From Acidimicrobiia bacterium UBA5794 (GTDB lineage Bacteria > Actinomycetota > Acidimicrobiia > Spongiisociales > UBA5794): 64,000 nucleotides of DNA. A program made the translations under genes and the position numbers. Below, one piece after another: positions 42,078 to 52,168 of this stretch (position 1 is the stretch's first letter; each line of letters begins with the position of its first letter). A model generated the notes under the pieces. It was not told where the DNA came from and did no database searches. It saw only the letters and a program-made list of their open reading frames with translations. The stretch spans positions 61,234-125,233 of the forward strand of contig DIDS01000009.1 in assembly GCA_002418265.1 (NCBI GenBank), in the 5' to 3' direction.

Positions 42078-42590
42078 ATGACAGCCACCGAGACCGCCCC
42101 GATGGTCGTTCCGGATTTTGGAGACGAGAACGAGAGTCGCAAGATTGCGTTCGTGTGCTCAAAGGGCACCCTCGACATGGCCTACCCCGCGCTGATCATG
42201 GCGTCTGGTGCTCTGGAACAGGGCATCGAGACACACATCTTCTTCACGTTCTGGGGCATGGACATGATCAACAAAAAGACGATGAATGATCTCAAGTTCA
42301 CGCCTGTCGGGAACACCGCGACACACATGCCGATGGCTCTCACACCCTTGCCGGGTATGACTGCGATGGCAACGAGTCGGATGCGCAAGCAGTTACAGGA
42401 ACTCGACATCCCCGATGTCCCTGCATTCCTTACGCATCTCTCCGACATGGGGTGCCATCTGTGGGCATGCAAGATGTCCGTCGACATGTTCGACCTTGAA
42501 CGAGATGACATGATGGACGAACTCGACGGGATCCTCAACGTGAGCGACTTCATCGAGCTCATCGAGGGCGCCCAGACGATGTTCATCTAG
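42078..42590 (+). CDS. DsrE/F-family (DsrE2-like) sulfurtransferase
   Basis: A 170-residue protein after AAAGGAG. The DsrE fold starts KIAFVCSKGTLDMAYPALIMA with C27; the DsrE2-type pair C126 and C131 lies in GCHLWACKMSVDM. Such proteins carry persulfide sulfur between oxidising and assimilating enzymes. No clear membrane helix is present. With the two genes upstream it forms a compact sulfane-sulfur handling unit. Confidence 0.88.
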   Translation: MTATETAPMVVPDFGDENESRKIAFVCSKGTLDMAYPALIMASGALEQGIETHIFFTFWGMDMINKKTMNDLKFTPVGNTATHMPMALTPLPGMTAMATSRMRKQLQELDIPDVPAFLTHLSDMGCHLWACKMSVDMFDLERDDMMDELDGILNVSDFIELIEGAQTMFI

Positions 42591-42617
42591 GTATTCGATT
42601 GGTCTCTGCGAATCGAG

Positions 42618-43259
42618 CTACGAGCCTGTGGCTGCGTATTCGATCTGGCAGAAGCCGTGGTTGCAGTAGCCGCCAGGATTCTTTGCAAGGTACTGCTGGT
42701 GATATTCCTCGGCATAGTAAAAAGGTCCAGCTTCGGCGATCTCCGTGGTGATGGTGCCATAGCCTGACTCCGTCAGCCCTGCTTGGTACGCCCCCATCGA
42801 GGCGACAGCGACATCTCGTTGCGCAGGATCGGTCCAGTAGATCGCTGATCGATACTGCGTTCCACGGTCGTTTCCCTGTTGGTTCAGCGTTGTCGGGTCG
42901 TGTTGTTCCCAAAAGTGCTTCAGCAAGATTTCGAACTCGATCTGGGTCGGGTCGTAGACCACAAGGGCCACCTCGGCGTGACCTGTCGCGCCGGAGCAGA
43001 CCTCTTCGTAGGTCGGGTTCGGTGTGATGCCGCCCTGATATCCGACGGCCGTCGTGATGACACCAGGCAGTGACCAAAAGATGCGTTCGGCACCCCAAAA
43101 GCAACCCATACCGAAGGACACAACCTGAGATCCTTCTGGGAACGGTGGGGTCATCGAGGACTCGTTCACAAAGTGGATGCCGCTGATGGAGAGCGGCTCA
43201 TCCCGTCCCGGCAGGGCTGTGTCGCGCGTTGGCATCTGTGTGGTCTTTCGTCTGAACAT
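42618..43259 (-). CDS. msrA: Peptide methionine sulfoxide reductase MsrA
   Basis: Full-length MsrA of about 213 residues. The catalytic Cys is in [16 protein letters not shown], substrate residues in [24 protein letters not shown], and resolving Cys in [13 protein letters not shown]. It repairs S-sulfoxides of methionine with thioredoxin. ATG 43259 is used; 43265 and 43235 are also possible, none with a clear ribosome site. It converges on the DsrE2-like gene. Confidence 0.93.
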   Translation of the reverse strand: MFRRKTTQMPTRDTALPGRDEPLSISGIHFVNESSMTPPFPEGSQVVSFGMGCFWGAERIFWSLPGVITTAVGYQGGITPNPTYEEVCSGATGHAEVALVVYDPTQIEFEILLKHFWEQHDPTTLNQQGNDRGTQYRSAIYWTDPAQRDVAVASMGAYQAGLTESGYGTITTEIAEAGPFYYAEEYHQQYLAKNPGGYCNHGFCQIEYAATGS

Positions 43260-43335
43260 GCTCATACAACACAATAGGGACCGGCAAAGTTCCCAGGATT
43301 GTGCCGTCAAGCCGCCGAGTTATTACCGTGGCGAG

Positions 43336-45366
43336 GTGAACGGCATACTCGAACGACTGCAAGCATTCTCACAGAGACGCGGTGCTGCTTCATTTCTGCT
43401 TGCGGCTGTCGTCTTGGGCATCCTCGTTGGCATTGCGACCGCACTCCTTGCGTGGGGAATTGACGGTGTGGAGACCCTCACCCGAGAGCTCTCGAAGTGG
43501 ACGACGTGGGAGCGGGGCCTGTTCTTTGTCGTCATTCCCGTTGGTCTCCTCATCTCATGGATTCTCAATCGCATTTGGGGACCGGGAGTGTCGGGTGGTG
43601 GTGTGACCGAGACCATGATTGGTTTGAGCCTCCATGGGGGATACCTCCCAACGCGCGTCGTTCCGACAAAACTCCTTGCGACTGCGGCAGTGCTCGGTAC
43701 CGGTGGATCAGGTGGTCGTGAGGGACCCATTGTTCTGATCGGTGCGACCATTGGCTCATCGCTTGCGCGATACACCGGGTTCGACCACGATCGGATACGC
43801 AGCCTTGTCGCTGCAGGGGCGGGTGCTGGTATCGGTGCAAGCTTCAACGCACCGATCGCCGGGATGCTATTTGCCATGGAGGTGATCCTCGGCTCGTTCG
43901 CCATTCGGCATCTCAACGCTGTCGTCATTGCATCCGTGGGTGCTGCTGTGACCAGCCATCTCCTTCTCGGGAAGGATCTCTTCCTGACGTCCCCACCCCA
44001 CGGTCTCGGATCCCTCGCAGAACTCTTCCTCTATGTGCTCTTGGCGGTCGTGGCGGTCGCCTTCGGTCTCTTGTATCTGCGAGTCCTTGATGGAACAGAG
44101 AAGATCACGTTCCCAAAGCAGCTTCCACGCTGGACATCACCGGTCATCGCCGGGCTCATCATTGCATCCATCGGCGTCTTCTGGCCGGAATCCCTCGGCA
44201 CGAGCCGGGAGTTCCTTTCGGGAATACTTGCCCTCGACACGGTGGACCAAGTGTCGCTCGGGGCAGTCACGCTGCTCGTCATCGCAGTCGCCAAGATCGT
44301 CACGTCTGCGCTCACCCGATCGAGTGGTGGCTCGGCAGGATCATTCATGCCGAGCCTCGTCATCGGCGGCTCCGTTGGGGCAGGTTTTGCCCTCCTTGTC
44401 GCACCCTTGTGGAGTATGAGTGATCTGAGTCCTGGAGCCTTCGCCAGCGTTGGCATGGCATGTACCGTTGCAACGATCGCTCGTGCACCCATGACTGCAG
44501 TGATCATTGTCTTTGAAATCACAGGCAATTATGAGCTCGTACTCCCCTTGATGCTCGGTGCAGCTCTCGCGACCTATGCAAGTGACCGATTCCACCCTGA
44601 CTCTGCGTATACGTTGTCGTTGAGACGCCGCGGTATCTCCCTTCCCCAGAACGAGGACATTGACCTCCTCGACACGGTTGAGGTCCGATCGGTGATGCAG
44701 GAAACCGGCGAGGTGTTGCGACCTTGGAACACACTTGCCGAGGCAGCTGAGTATTTCGACATGTCATCCCACCATGGGGCTCCGGTGCTCAACGATCAAG
44801 AGCAGCTGGTAGGCATGCTGACCCTTTCCGACATCGCCGAGGCCGGTGGGCCCAGCCAGAGCCAGACGGTCGCTACGGCGATGTCCCCCGAAGTGATCAC
44901 CGTCATCCCCGATGCAACCGTATCCGAAGCCCTTTCCCGGATGGCTTCATTGGGGGTTGGCAGACTGCCGGTGGTTTCGGCCACCGATCATCGTGACGTC
45001 GTTGGTATGTTCAGGAGAGAGTCGGTCGTCAAGGCATACGACTCCGCCCTGTCGATGTCGACAGGCCGAGAGTTGTACCGGGAACGCAATCGGATACGGA
45101 CCCAACCGGGAGCCGAATTCTTCGAAGTTGTGGTGCCAAACAAGTCGGTGGTTGCCAACAGTCGGGTCGCTGACGTCGACTGGCCACCCGATAGCGTCCT
45201 GGTGTCGATCCGTCGTGGATCATCGGTCATGGTGCCTCACGGACAGACGACGATCCGAACGGGAGACACCATCACCGCATTCGGAAGTCCCACGGCATAC
45301 GAGCACCTCACGACGCTCGTTGACACCAAACAACAGCCGTCCAACATCGACGACACGATCACTTGA
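43336..45366 (+). CDS. CLC-family chloride channel/antiporter with CBS and TrkA-C domains
   Basis: A 676-residue protein. The CLC membrane part (about 15-420) has the filter segments GSGGREGPIVLIG and GSAGSFMPSLVIGG. Two CBS domains follow (about 445-570) and a TrkA-C-like domain ends the protein (about 590-665, VVVPNKSVVANSRVADVDWPPDSVLVSIRRG). CBS and TrkA-C domains bind nucleotides and suggest ligand gating. GTG 43336 avoids overlap with divergent msrA; the upstream ATG 43258 cannot be excluded. Confidence 0.88.
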   Translation: MNGILERLQAFSQRRGAASFLLAAVVLGILVGIATALLAWGIDGVETLTRELSKWTTWERGLFFVVIPVGLLISWILNRIWGPGVSGGGVTETMIGLSLHGGYLPTRVVPTKLLATAAVLGTGGSGGREGPIVLIGATIGSSLARYTGFDHDRIRSLVAAGAGAGIGASFNAPIAGMLFAMEVILGSFAIRHLNAVVIASVGAAVTSHLLLGKDLFLTSPPHGLGSLAELFLYVLLAVVAVAFGLLYLRVLDGTEKITFPKQLPRWTSPVIAGLIIASIGVFWPESLGTSREFLSGILALDTVDQVSLGAVTLLVIAVAKIVTSALTRSSGGSAGSFMPSLVIGGSVGAGFALLVAPLWSMSDLSPGAFASVGMACTVATIARAPMTAVIIVFEITGNYELVLPLMLGAALATYASDRFHPDSAYTLSLRRRGISLPQNEDIDLLDTVEVRSVMQETGEVLRPWNTLAEAAEYFDMSSHHGAPVLNDQEQLVGMLTLSDIAEAGGPSQSQTVATAMSPEVITVIPDATVSEALSRMASLGVGRLPVVSATDHRDVVGMFRRESVVKAYDSALSMSTGRELYRERNRIRTQPGAEFFEVVVPNKSVVANSRVADVDWPPDSVLVSIRRGSSVMVPHGQTTIRTGDTITAFGSPTAYEHLTTLVDTKQQPSNIDDTIT

Positions 45367-45406
45367 TGCTTCCTCGCACCACAAATCACCGGTACCGTCT
45401 CAACTG

Positions 45407-46507
45407 ATGAATTCCACGACACCCCCCGTTGTGCCTGTCATCCTCTCGGGTGGAATCGGATCACGCCTATGGCCAGCGTCACGCCGAACCATTCCCAAAC
45501 AACTCCTGCCGCTCGTTGAGGAGCGCTCGATGATCCGTGCAACATTCGAAAGGGCACAACGAATCGACGGTGCCACATCTCCGATCATTGTGACCAATGA
45601 GGACCATGTCGATGCCATCGATGCTGATCTCGACCGACGGCATGACGTGACGCTCATCATCGAACCGGTCGGCCGTAATACCGCACCAGCTGTCGCGGTG
45701 GCCGCGTACGAGGCAATGCGAGGAGGATCCGATCCTCTCCTCCTCGTACTCCCGTCTGATCATGTGATCACCGATGAGCTGGCATTCTCCGCAGCCGTGT
45801 CGGCGGCGGCAGCACAAGCAGCCGAGGGCTACCTCGCCACATTCGGGATCAACCCCGACAAGGCCGAGACGGGATATGGATACATCTCGGTTGGAGATGC
45901 GATCGCTCCGTCAGTCCACAGGGTCGTCGAGTTCAGGGAGAAACCTGACGCGCAAACAGCAGCGCAGTACCTGGCGTCGGGGACCTATTTGTGGAACTCG
46001 GGCATGTTTCTATTCAAAGCTTCCACCTTCCTCAACGAACTTCATGAATTTGCATCCGACATCGCCGACGGCGCCGAACATGCCTGGAACAAAGCGTCCC
46101 GCGAACGAAACCGGGTCGTCCTCAACCATAGAATTTTTTCAACGGTTCGAGGGGAGTCGATCGACTACGCCGTGATGGAAAAGACCGCCAATGCTGCGGT
46201 GGTTCCAACCGATCCTGGCTGGAGCGACGTCGGATCATGGGCATCGCTGTGGGAGATAGCTGACAAGGATGAGCATGGGAACATTCTCGTTGGAGACGTC
46301 ATCGACGTTGATGTCAGCGGCTCGTACATCGCCGCTGGGGACCGACTCATCGCCATCGTCGGAGTCGAAGACATCATCGTGGTCGATACCCCGGATGCCC
46401 TTCTGGTCATATCCAGGGATCGAGCTCAAGATGTCAAGCAGATTGTCGACCGGCTCGATGCGGACAATCGACCGGAGCTCGAAGCCCGTCCATCTGAGCA
46501 TGGGTAG
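45407..46507 (+). CDS. manC: Mannose-1-phosphate guanylyltransferase
   Basis: A 366-residue nucleotidyltransferase. The GTP-binding loop is LSGGIGSRLWPASRRTIPKQLLPL, with the sugar-binding EPVGRNTAPAVA, VLPSDHVI, the FREKP loop and an extended C-terminal domain. It makes GDP-mannose for glycans. ATG 45407 fits the family N-terminus; there is no isomerase domain. Envelope polymer genes lie at 53-55 kb. Confidence 0.93.
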   Translation: MNSTTPPVVPVILSGGIGSRLWPASRRTIPKQLLPLVEERSMIRATFERAQRIDGATSPIIVTNEDHVDAIDADLDRRHDVTLIIEPVGRNTAPAVAVAAYEAMRGGSDPLLLVLPSDHVITDELAFSAAVSAAAAQAAEGYLATFGINPDKAETGYGYISVGDAIAPSVHRVVEFREKPDAQTAAQYLASGTYLWNSGMFLFKASTFLNELHEFASDIADGAEHAWNKASRERNRVVLNHRIFSTVRGESIDYAVMEKTANAAVVPTDPGWSDVGSWASLWEIADKDEHGNILVGDVIDVDVSGSYIAAGDRLIAIVGVEDIIVVDTPDALLVISRDRAQDVKQIVDRLDADNRPELEARPSEHG

Positions 46508-46621
46508 AGCAATGGCGAGCCACGCTGCGGACACGTAGGGTGACATAGCGGTTAGGTGATGACGAAAATGCGACGATATCAAGCATCCAACGCAGATTCT
46601 CGGGAAAGTTGAGTCGGAGAC

Positions 46622-47086
46622 ATGGCCCCGGTAGTGATCAGCGCATTGATTGTCGGGTTCATCGCCTGGGCAATCATGCTGTCTCGTCAACAATCGCAAC
46701 GCAAGAAAGAGGCCATTGCCTCATTGCAAGAGGAGAAGGAGAGCCTTTCTGCATTCAGCATCCACGCTCTCGTGGAGGCAGAAGTTGCAGACCTGGGGCT
46801 CGCTGAGATTGACGGTGCCAAGGACATACCTGCGGAAATTCTCCTCAAGACTTGGAATACCAGCCAGCACATTGTCGCCAAGTGTCGGTCACGAGAAAGC
46901 CTCCGATTCACAACCGCCGAAGGGGTGCAACCCGGCAACGCAACCGAGCGCGACGTTGACCTGGTCTGCGACGATCCGGAAGGTGCGTTGTCACCCGAAT
47001 CGACCGGCGGCACCGCAGAACGACCTATCGAAGCCGACCGCAAACCTGGCGATGAACCCAGTCCGAACGATTCGTCAAATCCGTAG
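46622..47086 (+). CDS. Membrane-anchored hypothetical protein
   Basis: A 154-residue product with one N-terminal membrane helix (about 4-20), a charged helix (QQSQRKKEAIASLQEEKE) and a soluble region ending in an acidic, Pro/Ser-rich tail. No family is recognised. It lies upstream of the HerA-like ATPase in the same direction with an 81-base gap. Confidence 0.65.
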   Translation: MAPVVISALIVGFIAWAIMLSRQQSQRKKEAIASLQEEKESLSAFSIHALVEAEVADLGLAEIDGAKDIPAEILLKTWNTSQHIVAKCRSRESLRFTTAEGVQPGNATERDVDLVCDDPEGALSPESTGGTAERPIEADRKPGDEPSPNDSSNP

Positions 47087-47167
47087 CCACTGAATCGGTA
47101 GCCACCGACACATCCTTCGATATCGGACGTCCGATGTCCATCCTCAGCCCTCAGTAGGCTGCCGCCC

Positions 47168-49486
47168 ATGAGTTTCTATCTCGGTGGACCCATAGACGAC
47201 GCTGGCGAACGTGTCAATGGGAACACCTTCCAATACGACCCATCAGATTTGACGACGCACGGCGTGATCGTGGGAATGACGGGTTCGGGAAAAACGGGAC
47301 TCGGCATCATCTTTCTCGAAGAGGCGCTACGAGCCGGAATCCCAACCCTCGTCATCGACCCGAAGGGGGACATGACGAACCTTCTCCTCACGTTCCCGGA
47401 TCTGTCTCCGACCGACTTCGAACCGTGGGTTGATGCCGCCGCTGCTGAAAAGGACGGTCGAACCTCACATGAGGAAGCCACCGCGGAAGCAGCGAAGTGG
47501 AAAACGGGTCTTGGCTGGTGGGACCTCAATGCCGACGCCATCGCCAGCTTGCGCGAGCGAGCCGGAATGACGATCTACACGCCGGGATCGAATGCCGCAA
47601 ATCCATTGAACATCGTGGGCAATCTCAACCCTCCGGTTCTTTCTTGGGACACGGATTCCGAGACCATCCGTGATGAGATCGAAGGCTTCACATCTGGACT
47701 TCTCGGTTTGATCGGCATAGACGCAGATCCGATTTCGTCACGTGAACACATACTGATCGCCAACCTTGTGGAACGAGCCTGGCGTGAAGGAACCACCCTC
47801 GACATCGGAACGATCATCACCCAGATCGCCAACCCGCCGATGCGCAAGCTTGGGGTGTTTGAGGTCGACCAGTTCTTTCCCGAGAAGGACCGCATGAAGC
47901 TGGCCATGCAACTCAATGGTCTTCTTGCGTCGCCATCGTTCGCCGCTTGGATGGCTGGTAACGACCTCGATATCGAGTCGCTCCTGTGGAAGAACGGAAA
48001 GCCGCAAGCGGCAATCATGTATCTCGCCCACCTATCGGACATGGAACGCCAGTTCGTCGTCACCATGATCTACACAAGGCTCATCACGTGGATGCGATCA
48101 CAGCCAGGAAGCAGCGACCTGCGAGTACTCGCCTACATGGATGAGGTCTTCGGATTCGTTCCTCCCACCGCGCAGCCGCCAGCCAAGAAGCCGATCCTCA
48201 CATTGCTCAAGCAGGCGAGGGCCTTTGGTGTGGGCATGCTCTTGTCAACCCAGAATCCTGTCGATCTCGACTACAAGGCAATGTCGAATGCAGGAACTTG
48301 GTGTATCGGCCGACTCCAAACTGAGCGTGACAAGGCACGGATCATCGAAGCTCTCACAACCTCGTCCGGAGCGATAGACACCGCCGAGATGGACACAACG
48401 ATTTCCAAGCTTCCCAAACGTGGTTTCGTGATCCACAACACAAGGGAAAAGGTGCCGACCACGATCACCACCCGATGGGCGATGTCGTATCTCAGAGGAC
48501 CGATGACACGGGAAGAGGTGTCGCGCTTCAAGGACACTGCAACGGTGAAGGCGGCGAAGCCTCCATCACCGGCCGCCGACCCGACCCCGGATCCCACGAG
48601 CATTTCGGGACCTACGAGGACCCCCGAGGTCGCAGAAGGAGTTGCGTCCGTTGCGATCCATCCGGCCGCCCCATGGCGTGCGATCGTGGGCGACTCCGAC
48701 GCCGGAACCGCGTACCGCGCGGCCTTCGCTGTCGATGTTGAGATGCGGTTCGACGAATCAAGGATCGGTGTCGACCACGTAGAGAGCTGGGAAGCCATCG
48801 TGATTGACCCAACGATCGATGATCTGTCAGACCTCATCGAGATCGACTATGACACGCGAGACTTCATCGAGCCAGACAGCGCCATTCCCTTTCTGCCGAC
48901 CGATGTGCCGATATCTCAACCGGGATTCTTCAACGACCTCAAGGCACGCGTCAAGAAGCATCTGGACACAAACGAGACGCTTGAGCTCTCACGAAATGCC
49001 GACCTCAAACTGGTTTCTCGTCCTGGTGAACCCGAGAGCGACTTTCTTGTTCGCTGCCAGGACGCCGCCAACAATGCAGCCGATGCCGAAAAGGCCAAAG
49101 CTATTTCCAAGTACGAGACTCGCCTGAGGCGTGTTCGGCGCGCCTATGACGATGCTGTTGCTGACGCAAGCCTGGCTGAGCAGGCTGCTGCCGACGAGCA
49201 GCGCTCCGCCCTTCTCGGCTTCGGTCTCGATCTCCTTACGGGCCGCAAGGCGCGACTTCCAGGCTCGCGATCTCGAACGACGCAGGATCGTGCCAGGCGC
49301 GCACAGTCCAAGATCGACTCCAAACGTGCAGAGTACGAAGACCTCACCGCTGAAATGGAGGACGCGTGTGTCGCAATCGACGACAAGTGGGATACCAAGG
49401 TCTCCAACATCGAACCGGTGACAATCGGCCTTGAGGCCGACGACATCCGCGTCACCGATGTCAAAGTGGTCTGGATACGGACCTAA
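47168..49486 (+). CDS. HerA-like P-loop ATPase with C-terminal coiled coil
   Basis: A 772-residue protein of the HerA/FtsK superfamily. Walker A is GMTGSGKTGLG (about 37-47), with IDPKGDMTNLL after it, Walker B RVLAYMDEVFGFVPP, and sensor segments STQNPVDLDYKAMSNAGTW and IGRLQTERDKARIIE. The first 450 residues are the motor. The rest holds a unique domain and a long charged coiled coil (about 610-740). HerA relatives translocate DNA or act as hexameric motors; no NurA-like nuclease lies next to it. Confidence 0.85.
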   Translation: MSFYLGGPIDDAGERVNGNTFQYDPSDLTTHGVIVGMTGSGKTGLGIIFLEEALRAGIPTLVIDPKGDMTNLLLTFPDLSPTDFEPWVDAAAAEKDGRTSHEEATAEAAKWKTGLGWWDLNADAIASLRERAGMTIYTPGSNAANPLNIVGNLNPPVLSWDTDSETIRDEIEGFTSGLLGLIGIDADPISSREHILIANLVERAWREGTTLDIGTIITQIANPPMRKLGVFEVDQFFPEKDRMKLAMQLNGLLASPSFAAWMAGNDLDIESLLWKNGKPQAAIMYLAHLSDMERQFVVTMIYTRLITWMRSQPGSSDLRVLAYMDEVFGFVPPTAQPPAKKPILTLLKQARAFGVGMLLSTQNPVDLDYKAMSNAGTWCIGRLQTERDKARIIEALTTSSGAIDTAEMDTTISKLPKRGFVIHNTREKVPTTITTRWAMSYLRGPMTREEVSRFKDTATVKAAKPPSPAADPTPDPTSISGPTRTPEVAEGVASVAIHPAAPWRAIVGDSDAGTAYRAAFAVDVEMRFDESRIGVDHVESWEAIVIDPTIDDLSDLIEIDYDTRDFIEPDSAIPFLPTDVPISQPGFFNDLKARVKKHLDTNETLELSRNADLKLVSRPGEPESDFLVRCQDAANNAADAEKAKAISKYETRLRRVRRAYDDAVADASLAEQAAADEQRSALLGFGLDLLTGRKARLPGSRSRTTQDRARRAQSKIDSKRAEYEDLTAEMEDACVAIDDKWDTKVSNIEPVTIGLEADDIRVTDVKVVWIRT

Positions 49487-49487
49487 C

Positions 49488-49742
49488 GGTCAGACATCAG
49501 ACATCAGACGGCCCCCCTGCGGAGCAGCGCCTGCTGCGCAGGCGTTGCTCCGCGTCCCCCCGGTAGCCGGGGGGACGGGAAAAAGTCCAACACCGTCCTC
49601 CCGCTTGCGGGGGGACGCGCCGAGCGCAGCGAGGAGCAGGGGGGCTTCCGACGTCTGACCTCTGGAAGACGGGGCTCGCAGGCTCGCACGCCCCCCTGAT
49701 TCGACTACGTAGGATTAGTCCCTCCTGAAGGGGGGACGGGAG
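49488..49742. repeat. CAGACAT repeats and GC-rich hairpin mosaic array
   Basis: Heptamer units CAGACAT are followed by CCCCCCTGCGGAG, GCTGCGCAGGC, GCTCCGCG, CCCCCCGGTAGCCGGGGGG, CCTCCCGCTTGCGGGG, a CTCGCAGGCTCGCACGCCCCCC segment and ATTCGACTACGTAGGATT. The same modules recur at 63717-63870, the latter half in the same order. Confidence 0.9.
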
Positions 49743-49759
49743 ATCGGAAGATCTCGAAG

Positions 49760-50809
49760 CTATATGAGATCCTGTTCGCGGATTCCGAAGCTTGGATGTC
49801 GCAGCCGACACAAAGCCAGCTTTTCAAGTTGTCGAATGCGCTCGCGTGTCAGGTTGAATTCCTCGCCGATCTCTTCAAGGGTGCGCGGTATCCCGTCATA
49901 GAACCCGTAGCGAAGGGCAAGGATGCGACCTTCCCTTGTGGGAAGACGGTCAATCGACTTGCGAAGCGAATTTGCAATGTCCATCTCTTCGGTGACCTTG
50001 ACGGGGTCAACGGCATCCTCATCTTCGATGAAATCACCAAGTTGTGCCCCGTCTTCACCGATCGGCTGCTCGAGAGAGACGGTGTCGGCAACGGCAAGGG
50101 CAAGTTCAACCTTGGATACCTCAACGCCGGCCTCTTCCGCGATCTCGTCGGGTTTGGGATCACGTCCAAGCTCAGCCTTGAGCGATGCCTGCGCTGCGCG
50201 CACGGCAGCGAGGGTGTCATGGAGATGAACCGGAATTCTGACAGTACGCGATTTGTCGGCAATGGCACGGGTGATCGCCTGCCGGATCCACCACGTTGCA
50301 TATGTCGAGAACTTGAACCCCTTGCGCCAGTCGAACTTCTCAACCGCCCGGATCAGGCCAAGATTGCCTTCCTGGATCAGGTCAAGGAAATCGATCCCGG
50401 AGGTGTTCGCATACCGACGGGCGTTCGCCACCACAAGACGCAGGTTTGCGGTCAGAAAGGCATCCTTGGCCTCACTCCCGCGCCGTACCTGGCGCTTCAA
50501 GAGAATGTGTTCAGCCTTGGTCTTGTAATCGCCAGCCTCAAGGCGTTGGATCGCTGCCTGTCCTGCCTCGATCTTCTGGGCATAGTCAACTTCATTCTCG
50601 GCCGTGAGAAGCTCGAACTCGCCGATTGAAGTCAGATACTGAGAAACGAGGTCAGTTGTCAGCCTGCCACGGTCATCGGTCAGCTTGGATCGTTCGCGAT
50701 CCTTGAGTGATCGAGACAGCGTGTCACGATCCATCCGCTCTTTGGCTTCCTCGCGTTCGCGGGCAGCCTTGTCGACGATCGCTTTTCGCGGCTTTGAATC
50801 TGTCGTCAT
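49760..50809 (-). CDS. Sigma-70 family RNA polymerase sigma factor, primary or group-2 type
   Basis: A 349-residue sigma factor with regions 1.2 ([29 protein letters not shown]), 2 ([53 protein letters not shown]), 3 and 4 ([36 protein letters not shown]). It lacks a long region 1.1. GGAGG lies 8 bases before ATG 50809. It is either the housekeeping sigma or a close SigB-like paralogue; sequence here cannot decide. Confidence 0.93.
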   Translation of the reverse strand: MTTDSKPRKAIVDKAAREREEAKERMDRDTLSRSLKDRERSKLTDDRGRLTTDLVSQYLTSIGEFELLTAENEVDYAQKIEAGQAAIQRLEAGDYKTKAEHILLKRQVRRGSEAKDAFLTANLRLVVANARRYANTSGIDFLDLIQEGNLGLIRAVEKFDWRKGFKFSTYATWWIRQAITRAIADKSRTVRIPVHLHDTLAAVRAAQASLKAELGRDPKPDEIAEEAGVEVSKVELALAVADTVSLEQPIGEDGAQLGDFIEDEDAVDPVKVTEEMDIANSLRKSIDRLPTREGRILALRYGFYDGIPRTLEEIGEEFNLTRERIRQLEKLALCRLRHPSFGIREQDLI

Positions 50810-51039
50810 CCAACATCCTCCATGGCGATCGACGGTTGACGTCTGTGAAACGTTGCCCGGCCGTGTATGCCCTAGTCCACCAACTCAGGATTCCTACCCA
50901 ATATCACACACGCTGTCCCGTTTGTGAACCCATTTCTCTCCAACCAGAAGGTAGGAACACCGATGTCGTACCCACAGACCGAAAGCACTCGCTGCTGGCA
51001 CGGAGCTCCCAAGTTGGCCGCCGAGCGTATCCTCACACG

Positions 51040-51675
51040 ATGCCCGACACCTCGACAATTCTGCTCTTTGCACTCGCATCGCTGATACTCGTGGTCATTC
51101 CCGGACCCGCAGTCGTCTACATCCTGACCCGTAGTGTCAGCCAAGGACGAACTGCTGGTCTCGTCTCTGCCGTCGGAGTCAACGTCGGGTCCACCGTTCA
51201 CGTACTCGCCGCGGTGCTCGGCCTGTCCATCATCCTGGCGCGGTCCGCAGTGGCGTTTGCAACGATCAAGTGGGTCGGTGTCATCTATCTCGCGTGGATC
51301 GGAATCCGAACCCTCCGGTCAGATGACACGATCTTTGAGCAGGTGGCTACGGAACAACAGGAACTGCGAGCCGTCTTCCTCCAAGCAGTCCTCGTGAACA
51401 TCCTGAACCCGAAGGTAGCAATCTTCTTCCTCGCATTCCTGCCTCAGTTCGTCGATACAAGTGCCGCGAACCCGGCGCTCCAAACGTTCGTCTTGGGGAT
51501 GACGCTCATCCTGATCGGTCTCATGTCCGATTCGGCGTATGCCATCATCGGAGGATCCGTCGGAGACCTGTTTCGATCCAAGCCGAGAGCCGCGCGCAAC
51601 ACCAGAATCGGTGCCGGCGTGACATATCTCGCATTGGCTGGTGTCGCCGCGGCAACAGGCACCCGTTCCTCCTAG
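51040..51675 (+). CDS. LysE/RhtB-family exporter
   Basis: A 211-residue membrane protein with about six helices. Family signatures are IPGPAVVYILTRSVSQGRTAGLVSAVGVNVG and LVNILNPKVAIFFLAFLPQF. Members export amino acids or their analogues. ATG 51040 fits the family start; the 230 bp upstream show no gene. Confidence 0.9.
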   Translation: MPDTSTILLFALASLILVVIPGPAVVYILTRSVSQGRTAGLVSAVGVNVGSTVHVLAAVLGLSIILARSAVAFATIKWVGVIYLAWIGIRTLRSDDTIFEQVATEQQELRAVFLQAVLVNILNPKVAIFFLAFLPQFVDTSAANPALQTFVLGMTLILIGLMSDSAYAIIGGSVGDLFRSKPRAARNTRIGAGVTYLALAGVAAATGTRSS

Positions 51676-51722
51676 CGATACGCAGTTTGTCGAGAAAACA
51701 ACTGCCGCCATACGCTCCCCGG

Positions 51723-52106
51723 ATGGCCAGACCGACAACCTTCATCGCCGCGCTCGTCGTGGCCCTCGCCGTTGCCGCATGTGGGGGTGGCACCAGTGAG
51801 CCTGCGCCGACGGGACCGCTCGGCCCTGGTGACATCGAACGTGGACAGGCGGTGTACAAGAGCACCTGCCAATCGTGTCACGGTGGCGACGCGACAGGTA
51901 TCAGCGGACTCGGGAAGGCGCTCAAAGGTAGCGAATTCGTTGCGAGCCTCACCGAGGTGGAGCTTGCCGAGTTCGTCAAGGCTGGAAGACCAACCAGTGA
52001 TCCGGCCAACACGACGGGACTTGACATGCCAGCCAAGGGCGGCAACCCCAGTTTGAACGACCAGCAGCTCCGCGATGTCGCTGCCTATCTCAGATCCCTC
52101 AACTGA
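51723..52106 (+). CDS. Lipoprotein cytochrome c
   Basis: A 127-residue class I cytochrome c with a lipobox (VAAC, Cys near residue 20). The haem site is CQSCH, and the distal Met is in DMPAKGG. It is thus anchored on the outer face of the membrane and can carry electrons. No oxidase genes are adjacent, so the partner is unknown. Confidence 0.9.
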   Translation: MARPTTFIAALVVALAVAACGGGTSEPAPTGPLGPGDIERGQAVYKSTCQSCHGGDATGISGLGKALKGSEFVASLTEVELAEFVKAGRPTSDPANTTGLDMPAKGGNPSLNDQQLRDVAAYLRSLN

Positions 52107-52168
52107 TCAAGAAGGGCAGAAAGCCCGAAAGCCATACGGTTACGGGTGTTCGCCGTATCCTCAACGCC

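Noticed and set aside
44912..45406. N-terminal extension of mannose-1-phosphate guanylyltransferase
   Set aside because: It overlaps the CLC channel coding end and the enzyme's family start fits ATG 45407.
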